From Ulva prolifera (Eukaryota > Chlorophyta > Ulvophyceae > Ulvales > Ulvaceae), in assembly GCA_023078555.1 (NCBI GenBank), contig CM041199.1:10155943-10219942 (forward strand): a DNA stretch of 64,000 bases, given 5' to 3'. Below the pieces are notes generated by a model, which was not told the origin of the DNA, did not search any database, and saw only the letters and a list, made by a program, of their open reading frames with translations. The position numbers and the translations under genes are program-made. Positions 10,511-21,970 of this stretch are shown piece after piece; position 1 is the first letter of the stretch; each line of letters begins with the position of its first letter.

Positions 10511-12003
10511 ATGGACTTGGTTGTAGCCACGCAACCCCCCGCATATCAAAGGTACGTCGCCATGAACATTCCAAGATGTTGGGGGGTATGGGATGTCCAT
10601 CATTCATTGCGTATTTTCTGCAGACACCATGGCGTGGTGTGGTGCAAAAGTGCACACTTTCCACCAACCCATGTGAATGGACTTGGTTGTAGCCACGCAA
10701 CCCCCCGCACATCAAAGGTACGTCGCCATGAACATTCCAAGATGCTGGGGGGTATGGGATGTCCATCATTCATTGCGTATTTGCTGATGACTCCCAGGAG
10801 TGGCGTGGGGCAAAAGTGCACACTTTTCACCAACCCATGTGAATGGACTTGGTTGTAGCCACGCAACCCCCCGCATATCAAAGGTACGTCGCCATGAACA
10901 TTCCAAGATGTTGGGGGGTATGGGATGTCCATCATTCATTGCGTATTTTCTGCAGACACCATGGCGTGGTGTGGTTCAAAAGTGCACACTTTCCACCAAC
11001 CCATGTGAATGGACTTGGTTGTAGCCACGCAACCCCCCGCGCAGCAAAAGGTACGTTGCCATCAACATTCCAAGATGTGGGGGGGTATGGGATGTCCATC
11101 ATTCATTGCGTATTTTCTGCAGACACCATGGCGTGGTGTGGTGCAAAAGTGCACACTTTCCACCAACCCATGTGAATGGACTTGGCTATAGACAAGCATA
11201 CCCCCGCGCACCATAGGGAAGTTGCCATAAACATCCTTTGATTCTGAAATATCAAGGACGTCAAGTATGCATTGCACAGTTGTTGCTAACTCCCAGGAGT
11301 GGCGTGGAACAAAAGTGCACACTTTTCACCAACCATGTGAATGGACTTGGTTGTAGCCACGCAACCCCCCGCGCAGCAAAAGGTACGTCGCCATCAACAT
11401 TCCAAGATGTTGGGGGGTATGGGATGTCCATCATTCATTGCGTATTTGCTGCTGACTCCCAGGAGTGGCGTGGAACAAAAGTGCACACTTTTCACCAACC
11501 ATGTGAATGGACTTGGTTGTAGCCACGCAACCCCCCGCGCAGCAAAAGGTACGTTGCCATCAACATTCCAAGATGTTGGGGGGTATGGGATGTCCATCAT
11601 TCATTGCGTATTTGCTGCTGACTCCCAGGAGTGGCGTGGGGCAAAAGTGCACACTTTTCACCAACCCATGTGAATGGACTTGGCTATAGACAAGCATACC
11701 CCCGCGCACCATAGGGAAGTTGCCAGAAACATCCTTTGATTCCGAAATATCAAGGACGTCAATTATGCATTGCACAGTTGTTGCTAACTCCAGGAGTGGC
11801 GTGGAACAAAAGTGCACACTTTTCACCAACCATGTGAATGGACTTGGTTGTAGCCACGCAACCCCCCGCGCAGCAAAAGGTACGTCGCCATCAACATTCC
11901 AAGATATTGGGGGGTATGGGATGATTATCATTCATTGCATATTTGCTGCTGACTCCCCGGAGTGGCGTGGGGCAAAAGTGCACACTTTTCACCAACCATG
12001 TGA
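10511..12003 (+). repeat. 1,493-bp 9-mer, second copy
   Basis: This is the downstream copy of 9,018-10,510, with X2 at 11176 and X1 at 11674. It repeats the private deletion CTAACTCCAGG (near 11,783) and the chimeric monomer at 11,341-11,506. The copy ends at 12,003, where an X2/X1 hybrid monomer follows instead of a CATATC monomer. Near-identity over 1.5 kb indicates very recent duplication, or possibly an assembly artefact. Confidence 0.88.
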
Positions 12004-12335
12004 ATGGACTTGGCTATAGACAAGCATACCCCCGCGCACCATAGGGAAGTTGCCAGAAACATCCTTTGATTCTGAAATATCAAGGACGTCAAGTATGCAT
12101 TGCACAGTTGTTGCTAACTCCCAGGAGTGGCGTGGAACAAAAGTGCACACTTTTCACCAACCATGTGAATGGACTTGGTTGTAGCCACGCAACCCCCCGC
12201 GCAGCAAAAGGTACGTTGCCATCAACATTCCAAGATGTTGGGGGGTATGGGATGTCCATCATTCATTGCGTATTTGCTGCTGACTCCCAGGAGTGGCGTG
12301 GGGCAAAAGTGCACACTTTTCACCAACCCATGTGA

Positions 12336-14009
12336 ATGGACTTGGCTATAGACAAGCATACCCCCGCGCACCATAGGGAAGTTGCCAGAAACATCCTTTG
12401 ATTCCGAAATATCAAGGACGTCAATTATGCATTGCACAGTTGTTGCTAACTCCCAGGAGTGGCGTGGAACAAAAGTGCACACTTTTCACCAACCATGTGA
12501 ATGGACTTGGTTGTAGCCACGCAACCCCCCGCGCAGCAAAAGGTACGTCGCCATCAACATTCCAAGATATTGGGGGGTATGGGATGTCCATCATTCATTG
12601 CGTATTTTCTGCAGACACCATGGCGTGGTGTGGTGCAAAAGTGCACACTTTTCACCAACCATGTGAATGGACTTGGTTGTAGCCACGCAACCCCCCGCGC
12701 GTCAAAAGGTACGTCGCCATGAACATTCCAAGATGTTGGGGGGTATGGGAGGATTATCATTCATTGCATATTTGCTGCTGACTCCCCGGAGTGGCGTGGG
12801 GCAAAAGTGCACACTTTTCACCAACCATGTGAATGGACTTGGCTATAGACAAGCATACCCCCGCGCACCATAGGGAAGTTGCCAGAAACATCCTTTGATT
12901 CCGAAATATCAAGGACGTCAATTATGCATTGCACAGTTGTTGCTAACTCCCAGGAGTGGCGTGGAACAAAAGTGCACACTTTTCACCAACCATGTGAATG
13001 GACTTGGTTGTAGCCACGCAACCCCCCGCGCAGCAAAAGGTACGTCGCCATCAACATTCCAAGATATTGGGGGGTATGGGATGTCCATCATTCATTGCGT
13101 ATTTTCTGCAGACACCATGGCGTGGTGTGGTGCAAAAGTGCACGCTTTTCACCAACCATGTGAATGGACTTGGTTGTAGCCACGCAACCCCCCGCGCGTC
13201 AAAAGGTACGTCGCCATGAACATTCCAAGATGTTGGGGGGTATGGGATGATTATCATTCATTGCATATTTGCTGCTGACTCCCCGGAGTGGCGTGGGGCA
13301 AAAGTGCACACTTTTCACCAACCATGTGAATGGACTTGGCTATAGACAAGCATACCCCCGCGCACCATAGGGAAGTTGCCAGAAACATCCTTTGATTCCG
13401 AAATATCAAGGACGTCAATTATGCATTGCACAGTTGTTGCTAACTCCCAGGAGTGGCGTGGAACAAAAGTGCACACTTTTCACCAACCATGTGAATGGAC
13501 TTGGTTGTAGCCACGCAACCCCCCGCGCAGCAAAAGGTACGTCGCCATCAACATTCCAAGATATTGGGGGGTATGGGATGTCCATCATTCATTGCGTATT
13601 TTCTGCAGACACCATGGCGTGGTGTGGTGCAAAAGTGCACACTTTCCACCAACCCATGTGAATGGACTTGGCTATAGACAAGCATACCCCCGCGCACCAT
13701 AGGGAAGTTGCCATAAACATCCTTTGATTCTGAAATATCAAGGACGTCAAGTATGCATTGCACAATTGTTGCTAACTCCCAGGAGTGGCGTGGAACAAAA
13801 GTGCACACTTTCCACCAACCATGTGAATGGACTTGGTTGTAGCCACGCAACCCCCCGCGCAGCAAAAGGTACGTCGCCATCAACATTCCAAGATGTTGGG
13901 GGGTATGGGATGTCCATCATTCATTGCGTATTTGCTGCTGACTCCCAGGAGTGGCGTGGGGCAAAAGTGCACACTTTTCACCAACCCATGTGAATGGACT
14001 TGGTTGTAG
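12336..14009 (+). repeat. Distant copy of the 3.0-4.7 kb trimer tract
   Basis: X starts at 12336, 12833, 13330 and 13662 lie exactly 9,299 bp downstream of those at 3037, 3534, 4031 and 4363. The intervening monomers match in type and order through about 4,710/14,009. The two tracts share the private GTGCACGCTTTT (near 3,844 and 13,143). Differences are few: GGGAGGATTATC near 12,749, GAGTGTAG only in the first copy, and CACAATTG only at 13,764. The copies bracket 7.8 kb of differently organised satellite. Confidence 0.85.
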
Positions 14010-15988
14010 CCACGCAACCCCCCGCATATCAAAGGTACGTCGCCATGAACATTCCAAGATGTTGGGGGGTATGGGATGTCCATCATTCATTGCGTATTTT
14101 CTGCAGACACCATGGCGTGGTGTGGTTCAAAAGTGCACACTTTCCACCAACCCATGTGAATGGACTTGGTTGTAGCCACGCAACCCCCCGCGCAGCAAAA
14201 GGTACGTTGCCATCAACATTCCAAGATGTGGGGGGGTATGGGATGTCCATCATTCATTGCGTATTTTCTGCAGACACCATGGCGTGGTGTGGTGCAAAAG
14301 TGCACACTTTCCACCAACCCATGTGAATGGACTTGGTTGTAGCCACGCAACCCCCCGCACATCAAAGGTACGTCGCCATGAACATTCCAAGATGCTGGGG
14401 GGCATGGGATGTCCATCATTCATTGCGTATTTTCTGCAGACACCATGGAGTGGTGTGGTGCAAAAGTGCACACTTTCCACCAACCCATGTGAATGGACTT
14501 GGTTGTAGCCACGCAACCCCCCGCGCATCAAAAGGTACATCGCCATCAACATTCCAAGATTTTGGGGGGTATGGGATGTCCATCATTCATTGCATATTTT
14601 CTGCAGACACCATGGAGTGGTGTGGTGCAAAAGTGCACACTTTCCACCAACCCATGTGAATGGACTTGGTTGTAGCCACGCAACCCCCCGCGCGTCAAAA
14701 GGTACGTCGCCATGAACATTCCAAGATGTTGGGGGGTATGGGATGATTAGCATTCATTGCATATTTGCTGCTGACTCCCAGGAGTGGCGTGGGGCAAAAG
14801 TGCACACTTTTCACCAACCATGTGAATGGACTTGGTTGTAGCCACGCAACCCCCCGCGCGTCAAAAGGTACGTCGCCATGAACATTCCAAGATGTTGGGG
14901 GGTATGGGATGATTATCATTCATTGCATATTTGCTGCTGACTCCCAGGAGTGGCGTGGGGCAAAAGTGCACACTTTTCACCAACCATGTGAATGGACTTG
15001 GCTATAGACAAGCATACCCCCGCGCACCATAGGGAAGTTGCCATAAACATCCTTTGATTCTGAAATATCAAGGACGTCAAGTATGCATTGCACAGTTGTT
15101 GCTAACTCCCAGGAGTGGCGTGGAACAAAAGTGCACACTTTTCACCAACCATGTGAATGGACTTGGTTGTAGCCACGCAACCCCCCGCGCAGCAAAAGGT
15201 ACGTCGCCATCAACATTCCAAGATTTTGGGGGGTATGGGATGTCCATCATTCATTGCGTATTTTCTGCAGACACCATGGCGTGGTGTGGTGCAAAAGTGC
15301 ACACTTTCCACCAACCCATGTGAATGGACTTGGTTGTAGCCACGCAACCCCCCGCTCAGCAAAAGGTACGTCGCCATCAACATTCCAAGATATTGGGGGG
15401 TATGGGATGTCCATCATTCATTGCGTATTTTCTGCAGACACCATGGCGTGGTTTGGTGCAAAAGTGCACAATTTCCACCAACCCATGTGAATGGACTTGG
15501 CTATAGACAAGCATACCCCCGCGCACCATAGGGAAGTTGCCATAAACATCCTTTGATTCTGAAATATCAAGGACGTCAAGTATGCATTGCACAGTTGTTG
15601 CTAACTCCCAGGAGTGGCGTGGAACAAAAGTGCACACTTTTCACCAACCATGTGAATGGACTTGGTTGTAGCCACGCAACCCCCCGCGCAGCAAAAGGTA
15701 CGTCGCCATCAACATTCCAAGATGTTGGGGGGTATGGGATGTCCATCATTCATTGCGTATTTTCTGCAGACACCATGGCGTGGTGTGGTGCAGAAGTGCA
15801 CACTTTCCACCAACCCATGTGAATGGACTTGGTTGTAGCCACGCAACCCCCCGCGCAGCAAAAGGTACGTCGCCATGAACATTCCAAGATGTTGGGGGGT
15901 ATGGGATGATTATCATTCATTGCATATTTGCTGCTGACTCCCAGGAGTGGCGTGGGGCAAAAGTGCACACTTTTCACCAACCATGTGA
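13662..15988 (+). repeat. 14-mer higher-order repeat, copy A (2,327 bp)
   Basis: This unit runs from the X2 with CACAATTG at 13662 to just before the next such X2 at 15989. It contains three X monomers (13662, 14992, 15491), with two Q monomers immediately before 14992, the first of which has GATTAGCATTC near 14,744. It also contains the module CATATC / GATGTG / CGCACATC with GATGCTGGGGGGCATGGG / CATC with GATTTT (13,994-14,659). Private to copy A is a changed monomer with GTGGTTTGGTGC and GTGCACAATTTCC near 15,450-15,475. Confidence 0.88.
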
Positions 15989-17982
15989 ATGGACTTGGCT
16001 ATAGACAAGCATACCCCCGCGCACCATAGGGAAGTTGCCATAAACATCCTTTGATTCTGAAATATCAAGGACGTCAAGTATGCATTGCACAATTGTTGCT
16101 AACTCCCAGGAGTGGCGTGGAACAAAAGTGCACACTTTCCACCAACCATGTGAATGGACTTGGTTGTAGCCACGCAACCCCCCGCGCAGCAAAAGGTACG
16201 TCGCCATCAACATTCCAAGATGTTGGGGGGTATGGGATGTCCATCATTCATTGCGTATTTGCTGCTGACTCCCAGGAGTGGCGTGGGGCAAAAGTGCACA
16301 CTTTTCACCAACCCATGTGAATGGACTTGGTTGTAGCCACGCAACCCCCCGCATATCAAAGGTACGTCGCCATGAACATTCCAAGATGTTGGGGGGTATG
16401 GGATGTCCATCATTCATTGCGTATTTTCTGCAGACACCATGGCGTGGTGTGGTTCAAAAGTGCACACTTTCCACCAACCCATGTGAATGGACTTGGTTGT
16501 AGCCACGCAACCCCCCGCACATCAAAGGTACGTCGCCATGAACATTCCAAGATGCTGGGGGGCATGGGATGTCCATCATTCATTGCGTATTTTCTGCAGA
16601 CACCATGGAGTGGTGTGGTGCAAAAGTGCACACTTTCCACCAACCCATGTGAATGGACTTGGTTGTAGCCACGCAACCCCCCGCGCATCAAAAGGTACAT
16701 CGCCATCAACATTCCAAGATTTTGGGGGGTATGGGATGTCCATCATTCATTGCATATTTTCTGCAGACACCATGGAGTGGTGTGGTGCAAAAGTGCACAC
16801 TTTCCACCAACCCATGTGAATGGACTTGGTTGTAGCCACGCAACCCCCCGCGCGTCAAAAGGTACGTCGCCATGAACATTCCAAGATGTTGGGGGGTATG
16901 GGATGATTAGCATTCATTGCATATTTGCTGCTGACTCCCAGGAGTGGCGTGGGGCAAAAGTGCACACTTTTCACCAACCATGTGAATGGACTTGGCTATA
17001 GACAAGCATACCCCCGCGCACCATAGGGAAGTTGCCATAAACATCCTTTGATTCTGAAATATCAAGGACGTCAAGTATGCATTGCACAGTTGTTGCTAAC
17101 TCCCAGGAGTGGCGTGGAACAAAAGTGCACACTTTTCACCAACCATGTGAATGGACTTGGTTGTAGCCACGCAACCCCCCGCGCAGCAAAAGGTACGTCG
17201 CCATCAACATTCCAAGATTTTGGGGGGTATGGGATGTCCATCATTCATTGCGTATTTTCTGCAGACACCATGGCGTGGTGTGGTGCAAAAGTGCACACTT
17301 TCCACCAACCCATGTGAATGGACTTGGTTGTAGCCACGCAACCCCCCGCTCAGCAAAAGGTACGTCGCCATCAACATTCCAAGATATTGGGGGGTATGGG
17401 ATGTCCATCATTCATTGCGTATTTTCTGCAGACACCATGGCGTGGTGTGGTGCAAAAGTGCACACTTTCCACCAACCCATGTGAATGGACTTGGCTATAG
17501 ACAAGCATACCCCCGCGCACCATAGGGAAGTTGCCATAAACATCCTTTGATTCTGAAATATCAAGGACGTCAAGTATGCATTGCACAGTTGTTGCTAACT
17601 CCCAGGAGTGGCGTGGAACAAAAGTGCACACTTTTCACCAACCATGTGAATGGACTTGGTTGTAGCCACGCAACCCCCCGCGCAGCAAAAGGTACGTCGC
17701 CATCAACATTCCAAGATGTTGGGGGGTATGGGATGTCCATCATTCATTGCGTATTTTCTGCAGACACCATGGCGTGGTGTGGTGCAGAAGTGCACACTTT
17801 CCACCAACCCATGTGAATGGACTTGGTTGTAGCCACGCAACCCCCCGCGCAGCAAAAGGTACGTCGCCATGAACATTCCAAGATGTTGGGGGGTATGGGA
17901 TGATTATCATTCATTGCATATTTGCTGCTGACTCCCAGGAGTGGCGTGGGGCAAAAGTGCACACTTTTCACCAACCATGTGA
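15989..17982 (+). repeat. Higher-order repeat, copy B (1,994 bp, 12-mer, two monomers missing)
   Basis: This has the same order as copy A but lacks two non-adjacent monomers. One is the GATGTG monomer (14,160-14,326 in A) and the other is the second Q monomer before the middle X (14,825-14,991 in A). The size difference of 333 bp equals those two monomers. X starts at 15989, 16986 and 17485. Loss of single whole monomers at two separate places fits out-of-register exchange between neighbouring monomers. Confidence 0.88.
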
Positions 17983-20309
17983 ATGGACTTGGCTATAGAC
18001 AAGCATACCCCCGCGCACCATAGGGAAGTTGCCATAAACATCCTTTGATTCTGAAATATCAAGGACGTCAAGTATGCATTGCACAATTGTTGCTAACTCC
18101 CAGGAGTGGCGTGGAACAAAAGTGCACACTTTCCACCAACCATGTGAATGGACTTGGTTGTAGCCACGCAACCCCCCGCGCAGCAAAAGGTACGTCGCCA
18201 TCAACATTCCAAGATGTTGGGGGGTATGGGATGTCCATCATTCATTGCGTATTTGCTGCTGACTCCCAGGAGTGGCGTGGGGCAAAAGTGCACACTTTTC
18301 ACCAACCCATGTGAATGGACTTGGTTGTAGCCACGCAACCCCCCGCATATCAAAGGTACGTCGCCATGAACATTCCAAGATGTTGGGGGGTATGGGATGT
18401 CCATCATTCATTGCGTATTTTCTGCAGACACCATGGCGTGGTGTGGTTCAAAAGTGCACACTTTCCACCAACCCATGTGAATGGACTTGGTTGTAGCCAC
18501 GCAACCCCCCGCGCAGCAAAAGGTACGTTGCCATCAACATTCCAAGATGTGGGGGGGTATGGGATGTCCATCATTCATTGCGTATTTTCTGCAGACACCA
18601 TGGCGTGGTGTGGTGCAAAAGTGCACACTTTCCACCAACCCATGTGAATGGACTTGGTTGTAGCCACGCAACCCCCCGCACATCAAAGGTACGTCGCCAT
18701 GAACATTCCAAGATGCTGGGGGGCATGGGATGTCCATCATTCATTGCGTATTTTCTGCAGACACCATGGAGTGGTGTGGTGCAAAAGTGCACACTTTCCA
18801 CCAACCCATGTGAATGGACTTGGTTGTAGCCACGCAACCCCCCGCGCATCAAAAGGTACATCGCCATCAACATTCCAAGATTTTGGGGGGTATGGGATGT
18901 CCATCATTCATTGCATATTTTCTGCAGACACCATGGAGTGGTGTGGTGCAAAAGTGCACACTTTCCACCAACCCATGTGAATGGACTTGGTTGTAGCCAC
19001 GCAACCCCCCGCGCGTCAAAAGGTACGTCGCCATGAACATTCCAAGATGTTGGGGGGTATGGGATGATTAGCATTCATTGCATATTTGCTGCTGACTCCC
19101 AGGAGTGGCGTGGGGCAAAAGTGCACACTTTTCACCAACCATGTGAATGGACTTGGTTGTAGCCACGCAACCCCCCGCGCGTCAAAAGGTACGTCGCCAT
19201 GAACATTCCAAGATGTTGGGGGGTATGGGATGATTATCATTCATTGCATATTTGCTGCTGACTCCCAGGAGTGGCGTGGGGCAAAAGTGCACACTTTTCA
19301 CCAACCATGTGAATGGACTTGGCTATAGACAAGCATACCCCCGCGCACCATAGGGAAGTTGCCATAAACATCCTTTGATTCTGAAATATCAAGGACGTCA
19401 AGTATGCATTGCACAGTTGTTGCTAACTCCCAGGAGTGGCGTGGAACAAAAGTGCACACTTTTCACCAACCATGTGAATGGACTTGGTTGTAGCCACGCA
19501 ACCCCCCGCGCAGCAAAAGGTACGTCGCCATCAACATTCCAAGATTTTGGGGGGTATGGGATGTCCATCATTCATTGCGTATTTTCTGCAGACACCATGG
19601 CGTGGTGTGGTGCAAAAGTGCACACTTTCCACCAACCCATGTGAATGGACTTGGTTGTAGCCACGCAACCCCCCGCTCAGCAAAAGGTACGTCGCCATCA
19701 ACATTCCAAGATATTGGGGGGTATGGGATGTCCATCATTCATTGCGTATTTTCTGCAGACACCATGGCGTGGTGTGGTGCAAAAGTGCACACTTTCCACC
19801 AACCCATGTGAATGGACTTGGCTATAGACAAGCATACCCCCGCGCACCATAGGGAAGTTGCCATAAACATCCTTTGATTCTGAAATATCAAGGACGTCAA
19901 GTATGCATTGCACAGTTGTTGCTAACTCCCAGGAGTGGCGTGGAACAAAAGTGCACACTTTTCACCAACCATGTGAATGGACTTGGTTGTAGCCACGCAA
20001 CCCCCCGCGCAGCAAAAGGTACGTCGCCATCAACATTCCAAGATGTTGGGGGGTATGGGATGTCCATCATTCATTGCGTATTTTCTGCAGACACCATGGC
20101 GTGGTGTGGTGCAGAAGTGCACACTTTCCACCAACCCATGTGAATGGACTTGGTTGTAGCCACGCAACCCCCCGCGCAGCAAAAGGTACGTCGCCATGAA
20201 CATTCCAAGATGTTGGGGGGTATGGGATGAATATCATTCATTGCATATTTGCTGCTGACTCCCAGGAGTGGCGTGGGGCAAAAGTGCACACTTTTCACCA
20301 ACCATGTGA
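17983..20309 (+). repeat. 14-mer higher-order repeat, copy C (2,327 bp)
   Basis: This is the full-length copy, 4,321 bp downstream of copy A, with X at 17983, 19313 and 19812 and the same markers (CACAATTG, GATGTG, GATGCTGGGGGGCATGGG, GATTAGCATTC, CGCTCAGC). It lacks the private changes of copy A near 15,450. The last Q monomer has GATGAATATC near 20,225. The next X2 (20310) has CACAGTTG, marking the end of the run. Confidence 0.88.
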
Positions 20310-21970
20310 ATGGACTTGGCTATAGACAAGCATACCCCCGCGCACCATAGGGAAGTTGCCATAAACATCCTTTGATTCTGAAATATCAAGGACGTCAAGT
20401 ATGCATTGCACAGTTGTTGCTAACTCCCAGGAGTGGCGTGGAACAAAAGTGCACACTTTTCACCAACCATGTGAATGGACTTGGTTGTAGCCACGCAACC
20501 CCCCGCGCAGCAAAAGGTACGTTGCCATCAACATTCCAAGATTTTGGGGGGTATGGGATGTCCATCATTCATTGCGTATTTGCTGCTGACTCCCAGGAGT
20601 GGCGTGGGGCAAAAGTGCACACTTTTCACCAACCCATGTGAATGGACTTGGTTGTAGCCACGCAACCCCCCGCATATCAAAGGTACGTCGCCATGAACAT
20701 TCCAAGATGTTGGGGGGTATGGGATGTCCATCATTCATTGCGTATTTTCTGCAGACACCATGGCGTGGTGTGGTTCAAAAGTGCACACTTTCCACCAACC
20801 CATGTGAATGGACTTGGTTGTAGCCACGCAACCCCCCGCGCAGCAAAAGGTACGTCGCCATGAACATTCCAAGATGTTGGGGGGTATGGGATGTCCATCA
20901 TTCATTGCGTATTTTCTGCAGACACCATGGCGTGGCGTGGAACAAAAGTGCACACTTTTCACCAACCATGTGAATGGACTTGGTTGTAGCCACGCAACCC
21001 CCCGCGCAGCAAAAGGTACGTTGCCATCAACATTCCAAGATGTTGGGGGGTATGGGATGTCCATCATTCATTGCGTATTTGCTGCTGACTCCCAGGAGTG
21101 GCGTGGGGCAAAAGTGCACACTTTTCACCAACCCATGTGAATGGACTTGGTTGTAGCCACGCAACCCCCCGCATATCAAAGGTACGTCGCCATGAACATT
21201 CCAAGATGTTGGGGGGTATGGGATGTCCATCATTCATTGCGTATTTTCTGCAGACACCATGGCGTGGTGTGGTTCAAAAGTGCACACTTTCCACCAACCC
21301 ATGTGAATGGACTTGGTTGTAGCCACGCAACCCCCCGCGCAGCAAAAGGTACGTCGCCATGAACATTCCAAGATGTTGGGGGGTATGGGATGTCCATCAT
21401 TCATTGCGTATTTTCTGCAGACACCATGGCGTGGTGTGGTTCAAAAGTGCACACTTTCCACCAACCCATGTGAATGGACTTGGTTGTAGCCACGCAACCC
21501 CCCGCACATCAAAGGTACGTCGCCATGAACATTCCAAGATGTTGAAGGGTATGGGATGTCCATCATTCATTGCGTATTTGCTGCTGACTCCCAGGATTGG
21601 CGTGGGGCAAAAGTGCACACTTTTCACCAACCCATGTGAATGGACTTGGTTGTAGCCACGCAACCCCCCGCATATCAAAGGTACGTCGCCATGAACATTC
21701 CAAGATGTTGGGGGGTATGGGATGTCCATCATTCATTGCGTATTTGCTGCTGACTCCCAGGAGTGGCGTGGGGCAAAAGTGCACACTTTTCACCAACCCA
21801 TGTGAATGGACTTGGCTATAGACAAGCATACCCCCGCGCACCATAGGGAAGTTGCCATAAACATCCTTTGATTCTGAAATATCAAGGACGTCAAGTATGC
21901 ATTGCACAGTTGTTGCTAACTCCCAGGAGTGGCGTGGAACAAAAGTGCACACTTTTCACCAACCATGTGA
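20310..21970 (+). repeat. X2-started tract with a 499-bp trimer repeat and an R1-to-X chimera
   Basis: After X2 at 20310, the three monomers at 20,475, 20,642 and 20,808 are repeated at 20,974, 21,141 and 21,307 (offset 499 bp) with small differences. The monomer at 20,808-20,973 is chimeric: it is P through ACACCATGGCG and then reads GTGGCGTGGAACAAAAG, as in X, ending CACCAACCATG. The monomer at about 21,474-21,640 has GTTGAAGGG in place of GTTGGGGGG and CAGGATTGGCG. The next X2 is at 21806. Confidence 0.75.

Larger units (their letters stand above)
875..13494 (+). repeat. Divergent X monomers, class X1 (11 copies, 165 bp each)
   Basis: X monomers share the anchor and the last third with Q, including CTCCCAGGAGTGGCGTGG, then AACAAAAGTGCACAC. 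Their left half is strongly diverged: GGCTATAGACAAGC, CACCATAGGGAAG, CATCCTTTGATT and GGACGTCAA, with no G6 run. Class X1 is marked by CCAGAAACATCC, GATTCCGAAATATC and CGTCAATTATG. Starts: 875, 2373, 3037, 3534, 4031, 5858, 10181, 11674, 12336, 12833 and 13330. The copies at 10181 and 11674 share a private 1-bp deletion (CTAACTCCAGG). X1 is not seen after 13.5 kb. No function can be read from the sequence. Confidence 0.93.
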
